Assembly: GCA_963840275.1 (NCBI GenBank)
Contig: CAWIYK010000010.1
Coordinates: 62,001-126,000, forward strand
Reading direction: 5' to 3'
DNA: 64,000 nucleotides
From: Actinophytocola sp963840275
GTDB taxonomy: Bacteria > Actinomycetota > Actinomycetes > Mycobacteriales > Pseudonocardiaceae
Below are positions 48,985 through 56,269 of the stretch, one piece after another. Positions within the stretch are counted from its first letter, which is position 1. Every line of letters starts with the position of its first letter. The notes below the pieces were generated by a model, which was given only the letters and a program-made list of their open reading frames with translations, was not told where the DNA came from and did not search any database. Made by a program: the position numbers and the translations under genes.

Positions 48985-50961
48985 GTGTCCGTCGACAGCC
49001 CACCGAAGATCCCGGCGCGGACCGGCGCCACCCCGGGCGTACTGCCGCTGATCGTCATCGCCGTCCCGTTCGCCGCGCTGGTCGCCATCGTGCTGCTGAG
49101 CTTCACCGCGGCCGACGTCGACCTGGACGTGAACCTCGGCGCCGCCGTCCGTGTGCTTGCCGAGGCAGGCGCGGTCCTGACCGTCGGCGCGCTGCTGTTC
49201 GCGGCGTTCCTGGTGGCGCCGCAGAAGTCGGGCATCCTCGCGGCCGGCGGGTACGCGGCGCTGCGCACGGCCGCGTGGTCGGCCCTGCTGTGGTTCCTCG
49301 CGGCACTCGCGTCGGTGCCGTTCATGGTCGCCGACGCGCTCGGCAAGTCGGCGGGGGAACTGCTCGCCGACCCGAGAAGCCTGTTCGCGATGGTCGGCTC
49401 GCTCGAGCAGGCCAAGGCGTGGCTGCTCACCGCCGCGATCGCGCTCGTGATCTCCGTCGCCGGGTTCGTCGTGCTGTCCTGGGGCTGGACGACCGCGTTG
49501 TTCGGCATCGCGGTGTTCGGCGTGCTGCCGGTCCCCGTCACCGGCCACTCCTCGTCCGGCGGCCAGCACGACATCGCGACCAACAGCCTCCTGTACCACC
49601 TGGTCGGCGCGTCGCTGTGGGTCGGCGGGCTGATCGCGCTGATGGTGTTCGCGCGGCGCTTCCCGAGCGGCGAGGCGCTGCGCGTCGCCGCGACCCGGTT
49701 CTCCGCGACCGCGCTCGTGTGCTGGATCGTGATGGCCGCGTCCGGCGTGATCAACGCGTGGGTGCGGGTGCCCGTCGAGGTCCTGTTCACCGAGCCGTAC
49801 GGGCTGCTGGTGGTGGCCAAGATCGGCGCGCTGGGCGTGCTCGGCGCGTTCGGGTACGCCCACCGACGCAAGAGCGTGCGGGCGATCACCGACGGCGGCA
49901 GCGGCAACCTGCTGGTCCGGCTGGCCGCCGTCGAGGTGCTGGTCATGTTCCTCACCATCGGCATCGCCGTCGCGCTCGCGCGGACCCCGCCGCCGCAGCT
50001 GGACTACCAGCCCGGCCAGGTCGAACTGCAGCTCGGCTACCCGCTCGACGGCGCGCCGACGCTCGTGAACCTGCTGACCGGCTGGCGCTTCGACTACATC
50101 TTCGGCACGGCGGCGATCGTGCTGGCCGTCCTGTACGTGCTCGGCGTGCGCAAGCTGCTGGCCAGGGGCGACGCGTGGCCGGTCGGCCGCACGGTCGCCT
50201 GGCTCTGTGGCTGCGCGGTGCTGCTCGTCGCCACGTCGTCGGGCTTCGGCCGGTACGCGCCCGCGATGTTCAGCGTCCACATGGAAACCCACATGATGCT
50301 GTCCATGCTGGCGCCGGTGCTGCTGGTGCTCGGCGGGCCGGTCACCCTCGCGCTGCGGGCGCTGCCGGTGGCCGGCAGGAACGGGACGCCGGGGCCGAGG
50401 GAGTGGTTGCTCGCGCTGGTCCGCTCGCCGATCTCCCGGTTCCTCACGAACCCGGTCGTGGCGCTCGTGCTGTTCATCGGGTCGTTCTACCTGCTGTACT
50501 TCTCCGGCCTGTTCGACTGGGCGCTGGACAAGCACTGGGCGCACCTGCTGATGAACGCCCACTTCCTGGTCGTCGGGTACGTCTTCTACTGGCCGGTGAT
50601 CGGCGTCGACCCGGCGCCGCGACGGCTGCCGCACATCGCGCGGCTCGGCATGGTGTTCGCGTCGCTGCCGTTCCACGCGTTCTTCGGCGTGATCCTGATG
50701 GGCATGCAGCGGGTCGTCGGCGAGCAGTTCTACCAGCGCCTCGGCCTGCCGTGGACCGCCGACCTGCTGGCCGACCAGCGCCTCGGCGGCGGCATCGCGT
50801 GGGCCGCCGGTGAGCTGCCGCTGCTGATCGTGCTGGTCGCGCTGCTGGTCCAGTGGGCGAGGGCCGACGACCGCGAGGCCCGGCGGTCAGACCGCCGGGC
50901 CGACACGGAAGGCGACTCCGATCTCGACGCCTACAACGCAATGCTGAAGAAGCTCTCCTAG
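48985..50961 (+). CDS. CopD-CtaG fusion membrane protein (copper/cytochrome oxidase assembly)
   Basis: 658 residues from GTG 48985. The N-terminal half is a CopD-type copper-resistance domain (SSSGGQHDIATNSLLYHLVG, ASLWVGGLIALMVFARRFP). The C-terminal half is the actinobacterial CtaG-type cytochrome c oxidase assembly domain (FDYIFGTAAIVLAVLYVLGV, MFSVHMETHMMLSMLAPVLL, HLLMNAHFLVVGYVFYWPVI, FHAFFGVILMGMQRVVGEQF), rich in His and Met. It likely handles copper for the oxidase Cu centres in the cytoplasmic membrane. The domains are separate proteins in many bacteria; the fusion is usual in actinomycetes. Confidence 0.92.
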   Translation: MSVDSPPKIPARTGATPGVLPLIVIAVPFAALVAIVLLSFTAADVDLDVNLGAAVRVLAEAGAVLTVGALLFAAFLVAPQKSGILAAGGYAALRTAAWSALLWFLAALASVPFMVADALGKSAGELLADPRSLFAMVGSLEQAKAWLLTAAIALVISVAGFVVLSWGWTTALFGIAVFGVLPVPVTGHSSSGGQHDIATNSLLYHLVGASLWVGGLIALMVFARRFPSGEALRVAATRFSATALVCWIVMAASGVINAWVRVPVEVLFTEPYGLLVVAKIGALGVLGAFGYAHRRKSVRAITDGGSGNLLVRLAAVEVLVMFLTIGIAVALARTPPPQLDYQPGQVELQLGYPLDGAPTLVNLLTGWRFDYIFGTAAIVLAVLYVLGVRKLLARGDAWPVGRTVAWLCGCAVLLVATSSGFGRYAPAMFSVHMETHMMLSMLAPVLLVLGGPVTLALRALPVAGRNGTPGPREWLLALVRSPISRFLTNPVVALVLFIGSFYLLYFSGLFDWALDKHWAHLLMNAHFLVVGYVFYWPVIGVDPAPRRLPHIARLGMVFASLPFHAFFGVILMGMQRVVGEQFYQRLGLPWTADLLADQRLGGGIAWAAGELPLLIVLVALLVQWARADDREARRSDRRADTEGDSDLDAYNAMLKKLS

Positions 50962-51016
50962 TCCGCCTCCCCGGATTTTCAGACCTTTCGCACAAAGATC
51001 CAGGGACGGGCCCTAG
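50958..51016. repeat. Dispersed repeat, family B, apparently full-length copy (59 bp)
   Basis: Starts with CTAG at 50958 (containing the TAG of the CtaG gene) and ends with CTAG at 51013-51016 (containing the TAG of the convergent ABC permease). It fills the whole intergenic space. The left part matches 17686-17708 and the right part, reverse complemented, matches 44015-44051. The two outer 17-mers are themselves an imperfect inverted pair. Confidence 0.75.
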
Positions 51017-51834
51017 ACCGCGAGCGGTCGTCGGAAGCCGCGGACCGCCGCTACCACGCCGACCACCAGCAGCCCGAGGCTCGCGGCGAGCGCCGCCGCC
51101 ACCCCGCCGCCGACCGGCATGGCCAGCGCGAGGTTGCGGGACGCGTCGACCGCGTAGGTCAGCGGGTTGACCGTCGCGATCATCCGCAGCCAGGTCGGCA
51201 GCCCGTCCACCGGCACGAACGCGCTGGAGGCGAACATCAGCGGGAACATCGCGAGGAAGCCGATCGTCTGCATCGACTCCGCGCTGCGCACCCAGGCGCC
51301 GACCGCCAGGAAGATCCACGACAGCGCCCAGCTCACGGCCAGCGCCAGCAGGAACGCGGGCAGCACACCGAACAGACCGCCCGCGGGGGAGAAGTCGAAC
51401 AGGACCACGGCGCACGCCAGCAGGATGACCAGCTGGATCGCGGTGCGGATCAGGTCGGACAGGCTTCTGGCGACCAGCACCGAGCTGGCGCTGATCGGCA
51501 GCGAGCGCAGTCGCGCCAGCACGCCGTTCTTCATGTCCGACACCAGCCCGACCCCGGACTGGAGCGCGGCACCCACGCCGGTGGTGACGAGGATCGCCGG
51601 CATCAGGTAGTCGATGTAGGTGATGCCGGCGGGGAAGTCGGCCGTGCCGGCCATGCCGCTGAAGACCTGGCTGAACAGCAGCAGCATGATCAGCGGCTGC
51701 AGCACACTGAAGATCACCAGCTTCGGGTCGCCGAGCAGCGCCCGTAACGACCGGCCGGTGAGGATGCCGACCTGCTGGAGGATGCCGGTGCCGCGCCAGC
51801 GCGGCAGGGTGAGCGTCGGTGCGAGGGTGGTCAT
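51013..51834 (-). CDS. ABC-2-type permease (DrrB-like)
   Basis: 273 residues from ATG 51834. Six membrane segments with the ABC-2 signature are visible: the GILTGRSLRALLGDPKLVIF-like N-terminal amphipathic region, then LIMLLLFSQVFSGMAG, QLVILLACAVVLFDF, FLLALAVSWALSWIFLAV, TIGFLAMFPLMFASSAFVPV and NPLTYAVDASRNLAL. It pairs with the ATPase gene 9 bp upstream to export a hydrophobic drug or lipid. The stop lies in a dispersed repeat. Confidence 0.92.
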   Translation of the reverse strand: MTTLAPTLTLPRWRGTGILQQVGILTGRSLRALLGDPKLVIFSVLQPLIMLLLFSQVFSGMAGTADFPAGITYIDYLMPAILVTTGVGAALQSGVGLVSDMKNGVLARLRSLPISASSVLVARSLSDLIRTAIQLVILLACAVVLFDFSPAGGLFGVLPAFLLALAVSWALSWIFLAVGAWVRSAESMQTIGFLAMFPLMFASSAFVPVDGLPTWLRMIATVNPLTYAVDASRNLALAMPVGGGVAAALAASLGLLVVGVVAAVRGFRRPLAV

Positions 51835-51843
51835 GGTGGCTCC

Positions 51844-52782
51844 TTACGCGGCTTTGTTCTTGGCGAGGGCGAGGTAGACGTCGTCGAGGCTCGGCTCGGT
51901 CAGTGCGAGTTCGGACACCTCGACGTGCACCTCGTCGAGTGCGCGGACCACGACCGCGAGGTCGGCCGACGTGTCGACGGGGGTGCGCAGCTCGGCACGC
52001 GGCTCGTCGAACACCGGCTGCAGGCCGGCCCGCTCGAGCGAGCCGAGCGCGGCGGGCGCGTCCAGCGGGCTGGTCAGCGTGACGTGCACGGCGCGCTTGC
52101 CGACCTGGGCCTTCAACTCGGCGGCGGTGCCCGACGCGACGACCCGGCCCGCCGACAGCACGGTGATCGCGTCCGCGAGCCGGTCGGCTTCCTCCAGGTA
52201 CTGGGTGGTCAGCAGCACCGTGGTGCCGTCGCCGACCAGCTCCTCGACGATCTCCCACATGCCGATCCGGCTCGCCGGGTCGAGGCCGGTGGTCGGCTCG
52301 TCGAGGAAGATCACGTCCGGCCTGCCGACCAGGCTCGCGGCGAGGTCGAGCCGGCGCCGCATGCCGCCGGAGTAGGTCTTGGCGAGGCGCTTCGCGGCGT
52401 CGGTCAGGTCGAACAGCGCCATCAGCTCGTCGGCGCGCTCCCTGGCCTGCTTGCGGCCCGCGCCGAGCAGCCGGGCGATGAGGATCAGATTGTCGGTGCC
52501 CGACAGCTGCTCGTCGACGGACGCGAACTGGCCGGTGAGGCCGATCCGGCCGCGGACCTCGTGCGCGTCGCGGACCACGTCGTGCCCCGCGACCGTCGCG
52601 GTGCCGCTCGTCGGCGGCAACATCGTGGTCAGGACGTTGACGAGCGTGGTCTTGCCGGCGCCGTTGTGGCCGAGAAGGCCGAGCACGGAGCCGCGCGGGA
52701 CGTGGATGCTGACGCCGTCGAGGGCGGTCACGTCGTCGAACTTCTTGGTGACGTCGACGGCTTCGATCATGGTTTCGGTCAT
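51844..52782 (-). CDS. ABC transporter ATP-binding protein (DrrA-like)
   Basis: 312 residues from ATG 52782. Walker A LGHNGAGKTTLVNVL, signature KTYSGGMRRRLDLA, Walker B VIFLDEPTTGLDPASR and H-loop TTVLLTTQYLEEADRLAD are present. A DrrA-type C-terminal domain follows (DDVYLALAKNKAA end). It drives the coupled ABC-2 permease. The ATG overlaps the TetR stop (ATGA 52779-52782), so the operon is TetR-ATPase-permease. Confidence 0.94.
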   Translation of the reverse strand: MTETMIEAVDVTKKFDDVTALDGVSIHVPRGSVLGLLGHNGAGKTTLVNVLTTMLPPTSGTATVAGHDVVRDAHEVRGRIGLTGQFASVDEQLSGTDNLILIARLLGAGRKQARERADELMALFDLTDAAKRLAKTYSGGMRRRLDLAASLVGRPDVIFLDEPTTGLDPASRIGMWEIVEELVGDGTTVLLTTQYLEEADRLADAITVLSAGRVVASGTAAELKAQVGKRAVHVTLTSPLDAPAALGSLERAGLQPVFDEPRAELRTPVDTSADLAVVVRALDEVHVEVSELALTEPSLDDVYLALAKNKAA

Positions 52783-53438
52783 GGCTGGTTCCCCTCTTCT
52801 GTGCGGATGACGCCGTGCAGGAACAGGTCGACGATCTCCGCCGGGTCGTCCGTTGCCTGGCCGAAGCCGGGGCCCTGCATGCGGTTGCTGAACACGAGGC
52901 CGAGCAGCATCCGGACCGCGCGCTCCCGGTCGACCCGCAGCTCGTCGCTCGGCTCGTCGAACAGGCCGCCCATCGCGCGGGAGACCCGGACCAGCTCCTT
53001 GGGCGGGCCGGGCTCCTCGGCGGACTCGCCGTCCTCGTGCATGCGGTCGTGGGCGTGTTTCTGCATGTCCTCGCGGGAGATGCCGGCGGCCTGCAGCGCC
53101 TGCCCGACGGACCAGATGCGGTCGAGGTAGCCGCTGATCGCGCTGACGCCCTCGACCAGCCGCTCCTCGAGCGGGCGGGTGCGGTCGATGCCCTCGATGC
53201 GGGCGATCTCCTCCTCGGAGTTCATGCCGGCGGTCATGCAGGCCAGGAGGAGGTCCGACTTGTCCTTGAAGGCACGGAAGACGGTGCCCTCCGCGATCCC
53301 GGCCGCGGCCGCGATCTGGCTCGTGGACACGGTGCCACCGTGCTCGATGAGCAGGGGGAGCGTGCTGCGCACGATCGACGCCCTGCGCTCGTCCTGGCTC
53401 ATCGCCGGTGCCCGGCGCCGCTTCTCTTCCTCGGTCAT
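52779..53438 (-). CDS. TetR-family repressor of the ABC exporter
   Basis: 219 residues from ATG 53438. The helix-turn-helix is SQDERRASIVRSTLPLLIEH and GGTVSTSQIAAAAGIAEGTV, then FRAFKDKSDLLLACM. The C-terminal ligand domain follows. It is the first gene of the operon and sits beside two tandem operators (53451-53498), so autorepression is very likely. Its ligand is probably the exported compound. Confidence 0.92.
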   Translation of the reverse strand: MTEEEKRRRAPAMSQDERRASIVRSTLPLLIEHGGTVSTSQIAAAAGIAEGTVFRAFKDKSDLLLACMTAGMNSEEEIARIEGIDRTRPLEERLVEGVSAISGYLDRIWSVGQALQAAGISREDMQKHAHDRMHEDGESAEEPGPPKELVRVSRAMGGLFDEPSDELRVDRERAVRMLLGLVFSNRMQGPGFGQATDDPAEIVDLFLHGVIRTEEGNQP

Positions 53439-53450
53439 GGCGCAAGCATA

Positions 53451-53498
53451 TGAGTGAGCACTCACTCACGTCAATGAGTGAGCACTCACTCATTGACG
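53451..53498. promoter_or_regulatory. Two tandem TetR operators
   Basis: TGAGTGAGCACTCACTCA occurs at 53451-53468 and again at 53475-53492, 24 bp apart. Each has 8-bp arms around a CA centre. The second is embedded in a larger palindrome with 14-bp arms (53469-53498; outer arms CGTCAA and TTGACG). The first lies 12 bp before the TetR start codon. The TGAGTGA-type arms are typical of TetR exporters of this group. Confidence 0.85.
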
Positions 53499-53562
53499 TG
53501 ACCGTCGCCACTACCACCCGACACCGACACTTCCGCCCCGCGCGGTGGCCCGCCGCGGCCGG

Positions 53563-53590
53563 TTGTCCACAACCACCCCGGTTGTCCACA
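53563..53590 (+). promoter_or_regulatory. Pair of DnaA boxes upstream of ssb, 19-bp period
   Basis: TTGTCCACA at 53563-53571 and 53582-53590, each inside GGTTGTCCACAACC. Both are on the plus strand, 98 bp before the SSB start. The perfect consensus and the regular 19-bp spacing match the pair at 14272-14299. They may link ssb expression to the initiator DnaA or act as titration sites. Confidence 0.65.
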
Positions 53591-53688
53591 ACCCGCTGGT
53601 AACTTCCCCCGCCGGCCGGCGTCCCGGGGCACGGTGGACCCATCACGGCGCACCCGACGCGCTCCCCGCTCCGGAAAGGACCGAGCCC

Positions 53689-54123
53689 ATGTTCGAGACC
53701 CCGATCACCGTCATCGGTCGCGTGATCACCGACGTCGCCACCCGCCACACCACGGCGGGCGAGAAGGTCGTCGGCTTCCGGCTCGCCTGCCAGGAACGCC
53801 GCTTCGACAAGCACCTGTCGACCTGGGTCGACGGCGACCGCATGTACCTGGGAGTGAGCTGCTGGCGCCGCCTCGGCGACAACGTGGCCACCTCACTGTC
53901 CAAGGGCGACCACGTGGTGGTCAGCGGCCGCCTCCGGATCCAGGAGCAGATCTCCGACGACGGCGAGCGAAAGACGTTCCCGGAGATCGACGCGCGCACG
54001 GTCGGCCCGGACCTCTCCTGGCACACGGTGATGGTCAACAGGTCCAGTTGGCAGGCGCCACCCGGCCAACTCGAGCTGGTGGATCCACCCGACACGCAGG
54101 AGGAGGCCGCCAAAGCCGCCTGA
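53689..54123 (+). CDS. Single-stranded DNA-binding protein, short paralogue
   Basis: 144 residues from ATG 53689, with GGAAAGGA upstream. ITVIGRVITDVATRHTTAGE and VVGFRLACQERRFDKHLSTW begin the OB fold. SCWRRLGDNVATSLSKGDHV and VVSGRLRIQEQISDDGERKT complete it. The Gly-rich, DDDIPF-type tail of housekeeping SSB is absent (the end is acidic, EEAAKAA). It resembles the second SSB (SsbB-like) of actinomycetes, used in special states such as sporulation or competence-like processes. Confidence 0.87.
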   Translation: MFETPITVIGRVITDVATRHTTAGEKVVGFRLACQERRFDKHLSTWVDGDRMYLGVSCWRRLGDNVATSLSKGDHVVVSGRLRIQEQISDDGERKTFPEIDARTVGPDLSWHTVMVNRSSWQAPPGQLELVDPPDTQEEAAKAA

Positions 54124-54580
54124 CCTCGCAGCGGCGGCGCCGCTGGGCGAGCAGTGCCAACCGTTGACCGCGCCGCTCGGCGCGCGGTCGGCCGTGTGGT
54201 TCGGCGACCCGGTCGGGCGGGTGACGCGCGCCGGCGCGTCGCGGCACACGTCCGCCACCCCTGCGAGCCCGTCGATCCGCTGAACCGCGGACGCGGCTGC
54301 CTATGACCCCAGCGGGTCGGTGACCTGCCGACCCGGTGACCCGTCCACCCGCGGCAGCTCGCCGCGACCGGTGCCGGCAACCACCGTGCCAGCGGGCCTC
54401 GGCCGACCCGTCCCCCCGACCCGGAAAGGAGTTGATCGCACGATCCCAAGCCCCGAAAGCGGACCAGCCTCCCCCTGCCGGAGGATGTCGCCTGACTTGA
54501 CAGGGTCAGGGAACCGCCCAACCCGATGTTCGGCCACACCGCGGTCATGTCCCGGTACGGACCGCTCTACGATCGCGGCC
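54124..54580. other. Non-coding interval between ssb and ettA, with terminator-like hairpin
   Basis: 457 bp. Immediately after the ssb stop, CAGCGGC (54129-54135) and GCCGCTG (54139-54145) form a 7-bp stem with a 3-nt loop, a likely terminator. A TTGACA element at 54497 could be the -35 of the ettA promoter, but no convincing -10 follows at 16-19 bp. An AAAGGAG at about 54424-54430 precedes only a 22-codon frame. Nothing else is supported. Confidence 0.45.
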
Positions 54581-56257
54581 ATGGCCGAGTTCATCTACAC
54601 CATGAAAAAGGTGCGCAAGGCGCACGGGGACAAGGTCATCCTTGATGACGTCTACATCCAGTTCTACCCCGGCGCGAAGATCGGGGTGGTTGGCCCCAAC
54701 GGCGCGGGAAAGTCCAGCGTTCTCAAGATCATGGCGGGGTTGGACCAGCCGAACAACGGCGAGGCATTCCTGTCTCCCGGGTACTCGGTAGGCATCCTGC
54801 AGCAGGAGCCGCCTCTCAACGAGGAGAAGACGGTCCTCGGCAACGTCGAGGAGGGCGTCGGCGAGATCAAGCAGACGCTCGACCGGTACAACGAGATCGC
54901 CGAGCAGCTGGCCACGGACTACTCCGACGCGCTCATCGAGGAGATGGGCAAGCTCCAGGAGGTCCTCGACCACGCCGACGCATGGGACCTGGACTCCCAG
55001 CTCGAGCAGGCCATGGACGCGCTTCGGTGCCCACCGCCCGACGCGGACGTCACGGTGCTCTCCGGTGGGGAGCGGCGCCGGGTGGCCCTGTGCAAGCTGC
55101 TGCTGTCCAAGCCGGACCTGCTGCTGCTGGACGAGCCGACCAACCACCTGGACGCGGAAAGCGTGCTGTGGCTGGAACAGCACCTGAAGCAGTACCAGGG
55201 CGCGGTTCTCGCGGTCACACACGACCGGTACTTCCTCGACAACCTGTCGCAGTGGATCCTCGAGCTCGACCGGGGACGGGCACACCCGTACGAGGGCAAC
55301 TACTCCACCTACCTGGAGAAGAAGGCCGAGCGGCTCGCGGTCCAGGGCAAGAAGGACCAGAAGCTGCAGAAGCGCCTCCGGGACGAGCTGGCGTGGGTGC
55401 GGTCCAACGCGAAGGCGCGGCAGACCAAGTCCAGGGCCCGGCTCGACCGCTACGAGGAGATGGCGGCGGAGGCGGAGCGCACCCGCAAGCTCGACTTCGA
55501 GGAGATCCAGATCCCGCCGGGTCCCCGGCTGGGCAACATCGTGGTCGAGGTCGACAAGCTGCGTAAGGGCTTCGGCGACCGGGTGCTGATCGACGGCCTG
55601 TCGTTCGACCTGCCGCGCAACGGCATCATCGGCGTGATCGGGCCGAACGGCGTCGGCAAGACGACGCTGTTCAAGACCATCGTCGGGCTCGAGGAGCCGG
55701 ACGACGGCGAGGTCAAGGTCGGCGAGACGGTGAAGCTGTCGTACGTGGACCAGGAGCGTGGCGGGCTCGACCCCAAGAAGAACGTGTGGGAGGTGGTGTC
55801 GGAAGGGCTGGACTACATCCACGTCGGACAGGTCGAGATGCCGTCCCGCGCCTACGTCAGCGCGTTCGGCTTCAAGGGCGCCGACCAGCAGAAGCCGGCG
55901 GGCGTCCTGTCCGGTGGCGAGCGCAACCGGCTCAACCTGGCCCTCACGCTCAAGCAGGGTGGCAACCTGATCCTGCTGGACGAGCCGACGAACGACCTGG
56001 ACGTCGAAACCCTTGGCTCGCTGGAGAACGCTCTCGAGCAGTTCCCCGGCTGCGCTGTGGTCATCTCCCACGACCGGTGGTTCCTCGACCGGGTCGCGAC
56101 GCATATCCTCGCGTGGGAGGGCAGCGACGACGACCCGGCGAAGTGGTTCTGGTTCGAGGGCAACTTCGAGGGCTACGAGAAGAACAAGGTCGAACGTCTC
56201 GGCGAGGAAGCCGCCCGCCCGCACCGGGTCACCTATCGCAAGTTGACCCGGGACTAG
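54581..56257 (+). CDS. ettA: ABC-F translational throttle protein EttA
   Basis: 558 residues from ATG 54581. Two ABC domains are joined by the ABC-F linker. Walker A motifs are GPNGAGKSSVLKIM and GPNGVGKTTLFKTI. Signatures are VLSGGERRRVALCKLL and VLSGGERNRLNLALTL. Walker B is LLLLDEPTNHLDAES and LILLDEPTNDLDVET. The arm insert and the P-site tRNA-interaction linker (WVRSNAKARQTKSRARLDRY) are present. The length matches EttA, which binds the ribosomal E site and gates elongation according to ATP/ADP. The next gene starts 12 bp later and is probably co-transcribed. Confidence 0.94.
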   Translation: MAEFIYTMKKVRKAHGDKVILDDVYIQFYPGAKIGVVGPNGAGKSSVLKIMAGLDQPNNGEAFLSPGYSVGILQQEPPLNEEKTVLGNVEEGVGEIKQTLDRYNEIAEQLATDYSDALIEEMGKLQEVLDHADAWDLDSQLEQAMDALRCPPPDADVTVLSGGERRRVALCKLLLSKPDLLLLDEPTNHLDAESVLWLEQHLKQYQGAVLAVTHDRYFLDNLSQWILELDRGRAHPYEGNYSTYLEKKAERLAVQGKKDQKLQKRLRDELAWVRSNAKARQTKSRARLDRYEEMAAEAERTRKLDFEEIQIPPGPRLGNIVVEVDKLRKGFGDRVLIDGLSFDLPRNGIIGVIGPNGVGKTTLFKTIVGLEEPDDGEVKVGETVKLSYVDQERGGLDPKKNVWEVVSEGLDYIHVGQVEMPSRAYVSAFGFKGADQQKPAGVLSGGERNRLNLALTLKQGGNLILLDEPTNDLDVETLGSLENALEQFPGCAVVISHDRWFLDRVATHILAWEGSDDDPAKWFWFEGNFEGYEKNKVERLGEEAARPHRVTYRKLTRD

Positions 56258-56269
56258 GTTGGGGGTGCG

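Noticed and set aside
54497..54502. TTGACA as promoter of ettA
   Set aside because: No -10-like hexamer at the right distance. Left as a note in the intergenic entry.
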